A DNA stretch of 64,000 nt, from positions 1 through 64,000 of the forward strand of contig NZ_JADIVZ010000008.1 of assembly GCF_015319165.1 (NCBI RefSeq), read 5' to 3'. Numbering within the stretch: the first letter of the stretch is position 1; every line of letters begins with the position of its first letter. A program made the position numbers and the translations under genes. Shown here piece after piece: positions 39,119 through 47,981 of this stretch. The notes beneath the pieces were generated by a model. That model was not told the origin of the DNA and did no database searches. It saw nothing but the letters and a program-made list of their open reading frames with translations. Source of the stretch: Nocardioides acrostichi. GTDB taxonomy: Bacteria; Actinomycetota; Actinomycetes; Propionibacteriales; Nocardioidaceae.

Positions 39119-39691
39119 TCAGCCGTCGACGCCGAAGGCCTCCTGGCGCAGCCGGGCCAGGCGCTCGTCGCTGCCCGTGGGCGGGCGCCCCTGGGCCGTG
39201 GCGCGGATCTGGTCGAGCCGGGCCCGGAGGTAGGCGACGTAGGCGTCGCGCTCGCGCGCGAGCTGACGGTGCACCGACCACACAGCGACGTGTTCGCAGA
39301 GGCCCAGGGCCCCGGTGAGGCGCGGCTCGACCTTCACCGCCTCTTGGGCCAGAATCGCGTCGAGCCCGGCCCGGCTACGCTCGCTGGTCTCGAAGGCGTA
39401 CGCCGGACGCAGGTACTCCTGCATGGCGCCCATCACGGCGTCGGCGCGCAGCATCGCCGCCCGCGCGTCGGTGCCACACCGATCGAGTGCCACCTGCTCG
39501 GTGGAGCGCGCCCGCTGGTCGACCAGGCCGGCGGTCAACGCTGCCAGCAGCAGCCCGACCAGCACGAGCAGGCTCCACGCGGGCGGACGCCGACGGCGAG
39601 GCGGGGTGGCGGGCTCCGCGGAGCGCCCCGACTGCGGCAGCTCGCCGAGGTCGAGCGGCTCCTCGTCGAGCCCACGGTGCGGGTCGCCCAC
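39119..39691 (-). CDS. Hypothetical single-TM protein
   Basis: 190 residues, unrecognised. A proline/arginine-rich cytosolic start (ATPPRRRRPPAW) leads to one membrane helix (SLLVLVGLLLAALTAGLV), then a helical extracytoplasmic part with two cysteines (LDRCGTDARAAML, GALGLCEHVAVWSV) that may form a disulfide. The GTG lies 7 nt after a minus-strand TACCCT. It stands alone upstream of mfd. Confidence 0.7.
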   Translation of the reverse strand: MGDPHRGLDEEPLDLGELPQSGRSAEPATPPRRRRPPAWSLLVLVGLLLAALTAGLVDQRARSTEQVALDRCGTDARAAMLRADAVMGAMQEYLRPAYAFETSERSRAGLDAILAQEAVKVEPRLTGALGLCEHVAVWSVHRQLARERDAYVAYLRARLDQIRATAQGRPPTGSDERLARLRQEAFGVDG

Positions 39692-39698
39692 GTGGGGC

Positions 39699-39704
39699 AG
39701 GGTA
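39699..39704 (-). promoter_or_regulatory. -10 element (TACCCT) of the single-TM gene
   Basis: Minus-strand TACCCT, 7 nt before the GTG at 39691. Confidence 0.4.
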
Positions 39705-39732
39705 CGCGCGGCTCCTGAGAGGACGCCGGCCC

Positions 39733-40710
39733 TCAGCCGAGGCCCCGGAACGACAGTGCGTGCCAGCGCGGACCGACAGGCGTGATCTCGATGCGGCGGG
39801 GGTCCAGACCCGCCACCGCGTGCGGGTCGCCGGCGGCGCCGGTGTCACGCACCACGCGCACCTCCAGTCGCGACTCGGTGAGCCCCTCGGCGAGATCCTC
39901 GCCCCACTCGACCACGGTCACGGCGTCGTCGAGGGAGGTGTCGAGGTCGAGGTCGTCGAGCTCGGCCAGGCCGTCGAGGCGGTAGGCGTCGACGTGCACG
40001 AGGCTCGGCCCCCCCACCAAAGAGGGGTGGTTGCGGGCGATGACGAACGTGGGCGAGGTGACGTGGCCGCGCACGCCCAGGCCGGCTCCGATGCCTTGGG
40101 TCAGGGTGGTCTTGCCGGCGCCGAGGTCGCCGGTCAGTACGAGCAGGTCGCCCCTCGCGAGCTGTCCGGCCAGGGATCGGCCGATCGCCCTCATGGCCTC
40201 GGCGGTCGGCGCCTGGAACACAGCGGTGCGCAGTGGTCGGCGCATCTCGACCAGCGGCGAGCGACGCCGGATCTCACGGAAGCCCTGCCGATCCCAGAAG
40301 CGGATCGTCTTGGGCAACTCCTCGCGCGCGACCACGGTGAGGTCCTCCGTGCCGGTGCCCGAGGCCAGCACGGCGTCGACCGCGGCGTCGATGAGGGCGC
40401 CGGCGATGCCGCGCCCCTGGTGCCCCGGCATCACGCCGAAGCGCCGCAGATAGGTGGTGGCGCCGACCGGGTCGAGCACCAGCGTGCCCACGGGCTCCTC
40501 GCCGATGTGCGCCAGGAGACCGCCCGTGGCCGCGAGCTTCTCGCGGATGGTGTCCTCGGTCTCCTCCAGCGCCGCGGGCACGGGATCCATCGCCGGTCGG
40601 CCCGCGAAGGCCGCCTGGACGACGCGCAGCACCGCTGCGGCGTCGTCAGGGCCGGCGGGGCGCACGACCAGGGGCAGGTGCGCGTGATCCTCGGAGGCGG
40701 GCGCGCTCAT
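39733..40710 (-). CDS. tsaE: GNAT acetyltransferase - TsaE fusion
   Basis: 325 residues in one uninterrupted frame. Residues 1-155 form a GNAT domain: LVVRPAGPDDAAAVLRVVQAAFAG, the acetyl-CoA loop VMPGHQGRGIAGALID (95-108), TIRFWDRQGFREI. Residues about 160-325 are TsaE: MRAIGRSLAGQLARGDLLVLTGDLGAGKTTLTQGIGAGLGV with Walker A at 194-201, VTSPTFVI, HVDAYRLDGLAELDDL and VVEWGEDLAEGL. TsaE is the ATPase of the t6A37 tRNA-modification complex. The GNAT part could be a separate function or a RimI-like partner. It overlaps the hydrolase gene by 4 bp (ATGA). TsaB and TsaD are not next to it. Confidence 0.88.
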   Translation of the reverse strand: MSAPASEDHAHLPLVVRPAGPDDAAAVLRVVQAAFAGRPAMDPVPAALEETEDTIREKLAATGGLLAHIGEEPVGTLVLDPVGATTYLRRFGVMPGHQGRGIAGALIDAAVDAVLASGTGTEDLTVVAREELPKTIRFWDRQGFREIRRRSPLVEMRRPLRTAVFQAPTAEAMRAIGRSLAGQLARGDLLVLTGDLGAGKTTLTQGIGAGLGVRGHVTSPTFVIARNHPSLVGGPSLVHVDAYRLDGLAELDDLDLDTSLDDAVTVVEWGEDLAEGLTESRLEVRVVRDTGAAGDPHAVAGLDPRRIEITPVGPRWHALSFRGLG

Positions 40711-41774
40711 CGTCGGCCCGCCTGCTCGGTGGCCGCGGCCAGCAGTTGGTCGAGCACGGCATTGACCTGGTCGTGCCGCTCGATCTGTGCCATGTGGCCG
40801 GTGCGTTCGAGCTCCAGCAAGGTGGCGCCCTCGATGCGGCTGGCCAGCTTGCGGCTGTGCCCGATCGAGGTGAGCCGGTCGCGGGTGCCGCACATGATCG
40901 CGGTCGGCACGCGGGCGAGCACGCCGACGTGGTCGAACTTGTCGAGGGAGTGCAGGCTCGGCAGGAACTGGGCGACGACCTCGAAGGGGGTGGCGCCGAG
41001 CATCTCGTCGACGAAGCGCACGTAGTCGCTGGGCACTTCGTCGCCGAAGGCGAACCGGTCGGTGGCGACCTCGGCGACCGCCCTGCCCATCTTGCGCACC
41101 GCGTCGACGCCCCTGTGGCCGCGGCTGAGACCCCGCGCACCGCGCACGACCAGGTTGCCCCCGATGCGCGCCGGCGCCAGCGGCATCAGGATGCGACCGA
41201 CGTCGAGACCGCCGGCGGTGGTGGAGATCAGCGCGACGCCGACGATGCGCTCCCCGAAGAGCTCGGGGTGCTGCTCGGCCAACGCGGCGATGGTCATCCC
41301 GCCCATCGAGTGCCCCACGAGCACGACCGGCCCTTCGGGCGCCACCTGCTCGAGCACGCACAGCAGATCCTCGGCGAGCTGGTCGATGGTGGCGTGCTTG
41401 GCGTCGGAGCGGCCCGAGCGGCCGTGCGAGCGCTGATCGTAGAAGACCGTGCGCACCAGGCCGCGGTAGCCGGCGCGCTGGAAGTGCCAAGAGTCGAGCG
41501 TCAGGCAGTAGCCGTGCGCGAAGACCACCGTCAGAGGGGTCGCGCCCGGGGCGTCGGGCTCGTCGACCTCGACATGCAGCGGCACACCGTCGGAGCACAC
41601 CACGGTGATCGGTCGGGAGCGCAGCGAGCCCAGGGGGATCTTGTCGCCGGCCTTGGGCCGGGCTGCGATCGCACGGCGGTGGATCGCGACATCGACCACG
41701 CCTCCCGCGGCCGCCAGTCCGGCCACGCCCAGGGCGGCACCCGCCGTGCGGAGCACCCGCTGTCGAACACTCAT
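40707..41774 (-). CDS. Alpha/beta hydrolase
   Basis: 355 residues. An N-terminal hydrophobic segment (GAALGVAGLAAAGGVVDVAI) suggests membrane attachment. The fold has VVFAHGYCLTLDSWHFQRAG (oxyanion region), the nucleophile elbow VLVGHSMGGMTI, IMCGTRDRLTSI (Asp) and RTGHMAQIERHDQV (His), a complete Ser-Asp-His set. This gene is regularly found between alr and tsaE in actinobacteria. Substrate unknown. It overlaps alr upstream by 4 bp. Confidence 0.88.
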   Translation of the reverse strand: MSVRQRVLRTAGAALGVAGLAAAGGVVDVAIHRRAIAARPKAGDKIPLGSLRSRPITVVCSDGVPLHVEVDEPDAPGATPLTVVFAHGYCLTLDSWHFQRAGYRGLVRTVFYDQRSHGRSGRSDAKHATIDQLAEDLLCVLEQVAPEGPVVLVGHSMGGMTIAALAEQHPELFGERIVGVALISTTAGGLDVGRILMPLAPARIGGNLVVRGARGLSRGHRGVDAVRKMGRAVAEVATDRFAFGDEVPSDYVRFVDEMLGATPFEVVAQFLPSLHSLDKFDHVGVLARVPTAIMCGTRDRLTSIGHSRKLASRIEGATLLELERTGHMAQIERHDQVNAVLDQLLAAATEQAGRR

Positions 41775-42928
41775 GACGACCTCGCTCCCTGATCGTGCCG
41801 ATTCACGTGCCGACGGACGAACCGCCCCCCGATGCGGGTGACGATCTCGTAGCTGATGGTCTCGCACGCCTCCGCCCAGTCCTGCGCCGAGGGGTGGGGC
41901 GCGGCGCCGAACAGGGTCACGTCGGCACCCGCGGCCGTCGGGTCGCCCGGGCCCAGCTCGACGACGAACTGGTCCATGCACACCCGGCCCCGGACCGGAC
42001 GACGCGCCCCGGCCACGCCGACCTCGGCCCGGTTCGACGCGTGGCGTGGCACTCCGTCGCCGTACCCCACCGGCACCAGTCCGAGGACCGTGCGGTGTGG
42101 AGCGAGCCAGGTGTGGCCATAGGAGACGCCCTCACCGGCGGCAACCTCCTTGACCAGCGCCAGCGTGGCCCGCGCGGTCATCACCGGTCGCAGGTCGAGC
42201 CGCGCGGTGCCGGGCTGGCCGGGGGCGGGGTCGAGGCCATAGCTGGCGATGCCGCAACGCACCAGGTCGAAGCGAGACGTCGGTCGCAGCAGTGCGGCGG
42301 CGGAGTTGGCCAGATGGCGCACGCGTGGGTGCAGCCCGGCGCTCTCGGCGGCGGCGACCGCGTCGCGGAAGCGTTGCTCCTGGACGTCGTTGGCTCGGTG
42401 GGCGGGCTCGTCCGAGGCGGCGAAGTGGCTCCAGAGGCCGGTGACCTCGACGCGGCCCTCGCGGGCGGCGTGCACGGCCGCGGCCAGGAGCGCGGGCCAC
42501 TCGGCTCCGGTGGCCCCGCCCCGGGAGAGACCGGTGTCGACCTTGAGGTGCACCCGTGCCGGCTTGCCTGCGCGCGTGGCGGCGTCGGCGATCTCCGCCA
42601 GCTCGCCGGTGCTGGACGCCGAGAGGTCGACATCGGCGACGACGGCCGGCGCGCGGTCCTCCCCCGGCGTGGTCAGCCAGGCCAGGAGGGGGCCGGAATC
42701 GCCGGCGGCACGCAGGGTGGCGGCCTCGTCGAGCGTGGCCACGCCGAGCCAGTCCGCGCCCGCCTCGCGCGCGGCTCGGGCGACCTCGAGCATGCCGTGG
42801 CCGTAGCCGTCGGCCTTGACCACGGTCATCATCGCCACGCCCTCGCCCACCTCCGCACGCAGCAGGCGCACGTTGTGGCGCAGCGCGTCGAGGTCGACGA
42901 CGAGCTCGGCGCGGGGCGGGGCGGACAC
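41771..42928 (-). CDS. alr: Alanine racemase
   Basis: 385 residues. The PLP lysine is in MMTVVKADGYGHGMLEVA, the second catalytic tyrosine in GEGVSYGHTWLAP, with VGYGDGVPR and VRGRVCMDQFVVELG in the C-terminal beta domain. It makes D-alanine for peptidoglycan. The GTG start at 42928 heads the alr - hydrolase - GNAT-tsaE operon. Upstream lies a member of the GAGGGGTCGC repeat family. Confidence 0.96.
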   Translation of the reverse strand: MSAPPRAELVVDLDALRHNVRLLRAEVGEGVAMMTVVKADGYGHGMLEVARAAREAGADWLGVATLDEAATLRAAGDSGPLLAWLTTPGEDRAPAVVADVDLSASSTGELAEIADAATRAGKPARVHLKVDTGLSRGGATGAEWPALLAAAVHAAREGRVEVTGLWSHFAASDEPAHRANDVQEQRFRDAVAAAESAGLHPRVRHLANSAAALLRPTSRFDLVRCGIASYGLDPAPGQPGTARLDLRPVMTARATLALVKEVAAGEGVSYGHTWLAPHRTVLGLVPVGYGDGVPRHASNRAEVGVAGARRPVRGRVCMDQFVVELGPGDPTAAGADVTLFGAAPHPSAQDWAEACETISYEIVTRIGGRFVRRHVNRHDQGARSS

Positions 42929-43009
42929 CCCCCGAGTCTTTCACCGACCCACGTCGGGGAGGGTGCGGGTTCTCGACCCGGGCGCGTCACGGCGCGGCTC
43001 GGGGACCGC

Positions 43010-43053
43010 GAGGGGTCGCGAATCGTCGCTCCAGGAGTCGCGAATCGTCGTCG
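43010..43053. repeat. Two GAGGGGTCGC-family units between nnr and alr
   Basis: GAGGGGTCGCGAATCGTCGC (43010-) is followed by AGGAGTCGCGAATCGTCG (43033-). The first is the reverse complement of copies at the right end of the 24.4-kb cluster. Confidence 0.75.
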
Positions 43054-43065
43054 TGCGGCGGGTGC

Positions 43066-44529
43066 TCAGGTGAGGAGGTCGGCGACGACACGAGGGACGG
43101 CGGGGGCGACGTCGCCGGCCGTGATCGGGCCACCACCGGAGGCGAGCGTGGCGGCCGCCCCGTGCAACCACGACCCGACGCTGGCGGCGTCGAAGGCGTC
43201 GAGACCGGCTGCGAGAAGTGCCCCGATGACACCGCCGAGCACATCACCGGCCCCCGCCGTCGCGAGCCACGGGGTGCCGGTGGTGGTGACGCGCACCCGG
43301 CCGTCGGGGTGGGCGACGAGCGTGTGCCGACCCTTGAGCAACACCACGGCGCGGTAGCGCTCGGCCGCCGCGCGAGCGTGGCGCAGGGGTGCCGACTCGA
43401 TCTCCGCGCGGGGCGCTCCCGTCATGGCGGAGAGCTCGCCCGCGTGGGGCGTGAGCACGAGGGGCGCGTGCTCGTGGTCGGTGGTCGTCAGGTGCGCGAG
43501 CGCGTCGGCGTCGACGAGGGTCGAGACGCCGTCGGTCAGCGCCGCGCGCAGATGGTCACCGGCCTCCTCGCCGCCACCCGACCCCACCACCCACGCCTGC
43601 ACCCGGCCCTCCCCCACGACCTCGGGGTGTGCCTCGCGCACTCGGTCGGCCACAGCCTGGTCGCCGACGTAGCGGACCATCCCGGCCAGACCCGTGGCGG
43701 CCCCGGCAACCGAGAGCAGACCGGCCCCCGGGTAGCTGCTCGACCCGGCCCTGATGCCCACCACGCCGCGGGTGTACTTGTGGGCGTCCTGAGTCGGCCG
43801 TGGGATCAGCGCGGTCACGTCTGCCGGCTGGAGCGCCTCGATCGTGGCCGTGGGCAGGTCGGCCGCCAGGCCGATGTCGACCAGGTGCACGGACCCGCAC
43901 GCGGCGGCGGCCGGGTCGACCAGGTGGGCCGGCTTGAGGGTGCCGAACGTGACGGTGAGGTCGGCGCGCACGTGACGGTCGGCGTCCTGCGCGGAGGAGC
44001 GCTGGGCCCCTTGCTGGGACGACGGCAGCTCGCCGGTGTCGACGTCGATCCCGCTGGGCGTGTCGACCGCCACGACCGGCACGCCGCGGAGCGCAGCCAA
44101 CGCCTCGAGTGCGCTCGCCCTCAACCCCGGGCGACCACCGATGCCGACGATGCCGTCGACCACCACGTCGGGTCGTGGCCCGAGAAGTGTGCCCGCAGCC
44201 GCTTCTCGGCGCGCCGCCGGCCGCTCGACCCGTCCGCCCGCGGCTCGCAGCGCCGCCAGACCCTGCTCGTGCACGTGGTCGCCCAGCAGCCAGGCCTCGA
44301 CGCCGGCTCCCCGGCGCGCGAGCACCGCGCCGGCGTACAGGGCGTCGCCGCCGTTGTCGCCCGAGCCGACCAGCAGCAGGACGCGCCGCCCGTAGGCGCC
44401 GCCCAGGAAGTCGGAGACCGCGAGCGCCAGCCCGTACGCCGCCCGCTGCATCAAGGCGCCGTCGGGTAGTCGCGCCATCAGCGCCGACTCCGCCGCGCGC
44501 ACCTGCTCCACCGTGTGGGCTCGCCTCAT
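43066..44529 (-). CDS. nnr: Bifunctional NAD(P)H-hydrate epimerase/dehydratase
   Basis: 487 residues. The N-terminal YjeF_N epimerase half starts RAHTVEQVRAAESALMARLPDGALMQRAA and has LLVGSGDNGGDALYAGAVLARRG and VAVDTPSGIDVDTGEL. The C-terminal ADP-dependent dehydratase half has DAHKYTRGVVGIRAGSSSYPGAGLLSVAGA, VLTPHAGELSAMTG and TPWLATAGAGDVLGGVIGALLA (GAGD motif). It repairs hydrated NAD(P)H. The ATG follows a minus-strand TACGGT by 6 nt; a palindrome lies in the -35 region. Confidence 0.94.
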   Translation of the reverse strand: MRRAHTVEQVRAAESALMARLPDGALMQRAAYGLALAVSDFLGGAYGRRVLLLVGSGDNGGDALYAGAVLARRGAGVEAWLLGDHVHEQGLAALRAAGGRVERPAARREAAAGTLLGPRPDVVVDGIVGIGGRPGLRASALEALAALRGVPVVAVDTPSGIDVDTGELPSSQQGAQRSSAQDADRHVRADLTVTFGTLKPAHLVDPAAAACGSVHLVDIGLAADLPTATIEALQPADVTALIPRPTQDAHKYTRGVVGIRAGSSSYPGAGLLSVAGAATGLAGMVRYVGDQAVADRVREAHPEVVGEGRVQAWVVGSGGGEEAGDHLRAALTDGVSTLVDADALAHLTTTDHEHAPLVLTPHAGELSAMTGAPRAEIESAPLRHARAAAERYRAVVLLKGRHTLVAHPDGRVRVTTTGTPWLATAGAGDVLGGVIGALLAAGLDAFDAASVGSWLHGAAATLASGGGPITAGDVAPAVPRVVADLLT

Positions 44530-44535
44530 GGGCTC

Positions 44536-44541
44536 ACCGTA
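44536..44541 (-). promoter_or_regulatory. -10 element (TACGGT) of nnr
   Basis: Minus-strand TACGGT, then 6 nt, then the ATG at 44529. Confidence 0.5.
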
Positions 44542-44555
44542 GAGGGCGGGCGGGA

Positions 44556-44573
44556 TCACCGGAGGTCCGGTGA
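44556..44573. promoter_or_regulatory. Palindrome TCACCGGANNTCCGGTGA over the nnr -35 region
   Basis: Both 8-base arms match around a central GG. It spans the place where the nnr -35 should be (about 44559). The same arms form the inside of the 36-bp palindrome at 35282. Confidence 0.5.
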
Positions 44574-44602
44574 ATCCGCCGGATCCCCCGGCAGGCGCAC
44601 GG

Positions 44603-44956
44603 TCAGGACTCGAGCACGACCATGGCGGAGGCGATGCCGGCGTCGTGGGAGAGCGAGAGGTGCACGTGCGCCACTCCCAGCTCGGCTGCGCGGGCGGCGA
44701 CGGTGCCGTGCACCTCGAAGCGTGGACGGCCCGACGACTCGGACACCACCTCGGCGTCGTGCCAGGCCATCCCCACCGGGGCGCCGAGCGCCTTGGCCAG
44801 GGCCTCCTTAGCGGCGAACCGGGCCGCCAGGGAGGCGAGCGGTCGACCAGCCTCGTCGGGAGTGAACAGCCGCCCGCGCAGGCCGGGCGTGCGGTCGAGC
44901 GAGACGCCGAACCGCTCGATGTCGCACACATCGATGCCGACCCCGATCACCGTCAT
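44603..44956 (-). CDS. acpS: Holo-[acyl-carrier-protein] synthase
   Basis: 117 residues. [20 protein letters not shown] has the first metal aspartate, [17 protein letters not shown] the WxxKEA-like motif (FAAKEA), and [18 protein letters not shown] ends the fold. It transfers phosphopantetheine from CoA to ACP. A minus-strand TAGGCT lies 6 nt before the ATG. It is between nnr and glmS. Confidence 0.95.
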   Translation of the reverse strand: MTVIGVGIDVCDIERFGVSLDRTPGLRGRLFTPDEAGRPLASLAARFAAKEALAKALGAPVGMAWHDAEVVSESSGRPRFEVHGTVAARAAELGVAHVHLSLSHDAGIASAMVVLES

Positions 44957-44962
44957 GCCCGG

Positions 44963-44968
44963 AGCCTA
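44963..44968 (-). promoter_or_regulatory. -10 element (TAGGCT) of acpS
   Basis: Minus-strand TAGGCT, then 6 nt, then the ATG at 44956. Confidence 0.5.
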
Positions 44969-45040
44969 GTGCGAGCACCACCCGAGGCGGCCCTCCCGAA
45001 CCCCACCCCCAGCCAGCCGACCGAGAGCGGAGCCGACCGA

Positions 45041-46885
45041 TTATTCGACCGTGACCGACTTCGCGAGGTTGCGAGGCTGGTCGACGTCGTGGCCGAGCGT
45101 GGTGGCGAGCTCGCAGGCGAACAGTTGGAGCGGCACGACGGCCACGAGCGGCTGGAGCAACACGGGCACGTGGGGCAGCCGGATGACGGTGTCGGCGTAG
45201 GCGTCGATGACGTCGTCGCCCTCCTCGGCCAGGCAGATGGTGCGGGCACCGCGGGCACGGACCTCCTGGATGCCGCTGATCATCTTGCCGTGCAGCTGAT
45301 CGCGACCCCTCGGGGGCACGACGCACAGCACGGGGACGCCGTCGTCGACGAGCGCGATCGGGCCGTGCTTGAGCTCGCCCGCCGCGAATCCCTCGGCGTG
45401 CAGGTAGGCGAGCTCCTTGAGCTTGAGCGCCCCCTCGAGCGCCACCGGGTACCCGGCGTGGCGCCCGAGGAACAGCACCGACGGCGTACGCGCGTGAGCG
45501 CGGGCGAGTTCGTAGACCTGCTCGTGCCCGGCGAGCACGGCCTCGATGTGGCCGGGCATCGCCTCGAGTTGGCGCAGTACCTCGTCGATCTCGTCGCCGT
45601 ACTTGGTGCCCTTGACCTGGGCGAGGTAGAGCCCCAGCAGGTAGCAGGCCACGAGCTGGGTGAGGAACCCCTTGGTCGAGGCGACGCCGATCTCGGGTCC
45701 GGCGTGGGTGTAGATGACCGCGTCGGACTCCCGCGGGATGGTCGACCCGTTGGTGTTGCAGATCGCGAGCACCTTCGAGCGCTGCTCGCGGGCGTGCCGG
45801 ATCGCCTGGAGGGTGTCCGCGGTCTCCCCGGACTGGCTGATCGCGACGACGAGCGTCGTGTAGTCGAGGATCGGGTCGCGGTAGCGGAACTCGCTGGCCA
45901 GCTCGACCTCGCACGGGATCCGGCACCAGTGCTCGATGGCGTACTTGGCCACCAGCCCGGCGTAGAACGACGTGCCGCAGGCGATGACGATGACCTTGTC
46001 GATGTCGCGCAGCTCCTGGTCCGAGAGCCGCATCTCGTCGAGTCGGAGCGCGCCGCGCGAGGTGCGTCGTCCGATGAGGGAGTCGGCCACGGCGCGCGGC
46101 TGCTCGAAGATCTCCTTGCGCATGAACCAGTCGTGGCCGTCCTTCTCGGCCGCGGCGAGATCCCAGTCGACGTGGAAGCTGGTGCCCTGCACCGGGGTGC
46201 CGTCGAAGGTCGTGACGCTCACGGCGTCGCGAGTCAGGGTGACGACCTGGTCCTGCCCCAACTCCAGCGCCTCGCGCGTGTGCTCGATGAACGCCGCGAC
46301 GTCGGAGCCCAGGAAGTTCTCGCCCTCGCCCAGCCCCACCACCAGGGGAGAGTTGCGCCGCGCCGCGACGACGACGTCGGGCCGCTCGGCGTCGACCGCC
46401 ACGAGCGTGAACGCGCCGTCGAGCACCGAGCAGACCCGCTGCATCGCGGTGGTGAGATCCTCACCGGAGGCGACCTGGAGCTCCAAGAGGTGCGCCGCGA
46501 TCTCGGTGTCGGTCTCGGAGGCGAACACGAGGTCGTCGGCCTCGATGCGCCGGCGCAGCTCGTCGACGTTCTCGATGATCCCGTTGTGGACGACGGCCAC
46601 CCGGCCGCCGTAGCCCAGGTGCGGGTGCGCGTTGGCGTCGGTCGGGCCGCCGTGGGTGGCCCACCGGGTGTGCCCGATGCCCAGGGACGAGGCCGGCAGC
46701 GGGGAGTCGGCGATCTCCTTCTCGAGGTTCGCCAGCTTGCCGGCCTTCTTGCGCCAGGCGACCCGGCCGTCGTCGACCAGCGCGATGCCGGCGGAGTCGT
46801 AGCCGCGGTACTCCAGACGTCGCAGCCCCTCGATCACGACCTCTTGCGCGGGCCGGTGCCCGACGTATCCCACGATCCCGCACAT
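45041..46885 (-). CDS. glmS: Glucosamine-6-phosphate synthase (isomerizing)
   Basis: 614 residues. MCGIVGYVGHRPA gives the N-terminal nucleophile cysteine (after Met removal) of the class II glutaminase, with GIGHTRWATHG and HNGIIEN. Two SIS domains follow: IACGTSFYAGLVAKYAIE, AISQSGETADTL, NTNGSTIPRESDAVIYTHAGPEIGVASTKGF and AEGFAAGELKHGPIAL. It ends DQPRNLAKSVTVE, the invariant GlmS terminus. It makes GlcN-6-P for the cell wall; glmM, the next enzyme, is at 56.3 kb. Confidence 0.97.
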   Translation of the reverse strand: MCGIVGYVGHRPAQEVVIEGLRRLEYRGYDSAGIALVDDGRVAWRKKAGKLANLEKEIADSPLPASSLGIGHTRWATHGGPTDANAHPHLGYGGRVAVVHNGIIENVDELRRRIEADDLVFASETDTEIAAHLLELQVASGEDLTTAMQRVCSVLDGAFTLVAVDAERPDVVVAARRNSPLVVGLGEGENFLGSDVAAFIEHTREALELGQDQVVTLTRDAVSVTTFDGTPVQGTSFHVDWDLAAAEKDGHDWFMRKEIFEQPRAVADSLIGRRTSRGALRLDEMRLSDQELRDIDKVIVIACGTSFYAGLVAKYAIEHWCRIPCEVELASEFRYRDPILDYTTLVVAISQSGETADTLQAIRHAREQRSKVLAICNTNGSTIPRESDAVIYTHAGPEIGVASTKGFLTQLVACYLLGLYLAQVKGTKYGDEIDEVLRQLEAMPGHIEAVLAGHEQVYELARAHARTPSVLFLGRHAGYPVALEGALKLKELAYLHAEGFAAGELKHGPIALVDDGVPVLCVVPPRGRDQLHGKMISGIQEVRARGARTICLAEEGDDVIDAYADTVIRLPHVPVLLQPLVAVVPLQLFACELATTLGHDVDQPRNLAKSVTVE

Positions 46886-46893
46886 AGGGGTCG

Positions 46894-46899
46894 ATCGTA
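46894..46899 (-). promoter_or_regulatory. -10 element (TACGAT) of glmS
   Basis: Minus-strand TACGAT, then 8 nt, then the ATG at 46885. Confidence 0.4.
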
Positions 46900-46965
46900 G
46901 TGCCCGACCCGCGCTGTTCCGGGGGTGGCGCCGCCGAGCGCGGCGATGATGGAAGAATCCCGCGC

Positions 46966-47946
46966 ATGTCCTCGCACGGCCGGGGCCACCACGGCCACGA
47001 CGATGCCCGCGAGGCGACCCCGTACATCGAGCTCGACCGAGCCGCCTGGGCGGCGCTCGCGGCCGAGACGGAGAGCCCCTTGAGCGCCGGCGAGGTACGC
47101 AGCCTGCGCGGCCTGGGCGACTCTCTCGACCTCGACGAGGTGCGCGAGGTCTACCTGCCGCTCTCGCGGCTGCTGTCGATGTACGTCGAGTCGGCGGGCC
47201 GGCTGCACCGCGAGCAGGAGCACTTCTTGCACCAGCGCACTCCGCCGCGCACGCCCTTCGTGATCGGCCTGGCGGGCTCGGTGGCCGTCGGCAAGTCGAC
47301 CACGGCGCGCGTGCTCCAGCAGATGCTCGCCCACTGGCCCCAGCACCCCAACGTCGCACTCGTCACCACGGACGGGTTCCTCTACCCCAACGCCGAGCTC
47401 GAGCAGCGCGGCCTCCTCCAGCGCAAGGGCTTCCCCGAATCCTACGACCGCCGGGCACTGCTCAAGTTCGTCGTCGACATCAAGTCCGGCAAGGACGAGG
47501 TCGAGGCACCCACCTACTCCCACCTGGTCTACGACGTGGTGCCCGAGGAGCGGGTCGTCGTCAACCGGCCCGACATCGTGATCATCGAGGGCCTCAACGT
47601 GCTCCAGCCTGCCCGCACCCACGAGGACGGCCGCACCGGCCTGGCCGTCAGCGACTTCTTCGACTTCTCGGTGTACGTCGACGCCGACACCCGGCACATC
47701 CGGCAGTGGTACGTCGACCGGTTCCTCCGGCTGCGCGAGACCGCGTTCCGCGACCCGGGCTCCTACTTCGCCAAGTACGTCGACCTCGAGCACGGCGCGG
47801 CCATCACCGAGGCCGAGCGCATCTGGGACACCATCAACGGCCCCAACCTCACCGACAACGTCTCCCCCACCCGCTCGCGCGCCACCCTGGTACTGCGCAA
47901 GGACCGCGACCACTCGGTGCGGTACGTGCGACTTCGCAAGCTCTGA
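46966..47946 (+). CDS. coaA: Pantothenate kinase type I
   Basis: 326 residues. It has PYIELDRAAWAALAAETESPLS, the P-loop FVIGLAGSVAVGKSTTARVLQQML, LVTTDGFLYPNAELEQRGLLQRKGFPESYD, VIIEGLNVLQP, and the C-terminal WDTINGPNLTDNVSPTRSRATLVLRK. It phosphorylates pantothenate, the first step to CoA. A histidine-rich N-terminus (SSHGRGHHGHDD) precedes the fold. It is divergent from glmS. Confidence 0.96.
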   Translation: MSSHGRGHHGHDDAREATPYIELDRAAWAALAAETESPLSAGEVRSLRGLGDSLDLDEVREVYLPLSRLLSMYVESAGRLHREQEHFLHQRTPPRTPFVIGLAGSVAVGKSTTARVLQQMLAHWPQHPNVALVTTDGFLYPNAELEQRGLLQRKGFPESYDRRALLKFVVDIKSGKDEVEAPTYSHLVYDVVPEERVVVNRPDIVIIEGLNVLQPARTHEDGRTGLAVSDFFDFSVYVDADTRHIRQWYVDRFLRLRETAFRDPGSYFAKYVDLEHGAAITEAERIWDTINGPNLTDNVSPTRSRATLVLRKDRDHSVRYVRLRKL

Positions 47947-47981
47947 CCACGAAGAGTGCCCAGACCGGGCACCATGGGCGC

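Noticed and set aside
43010..43053. Riboswitch before alr
   Set aside because: The paired motif is the same dispersed repeat as at 24.4 kb and shows no aptamer-like architecture.
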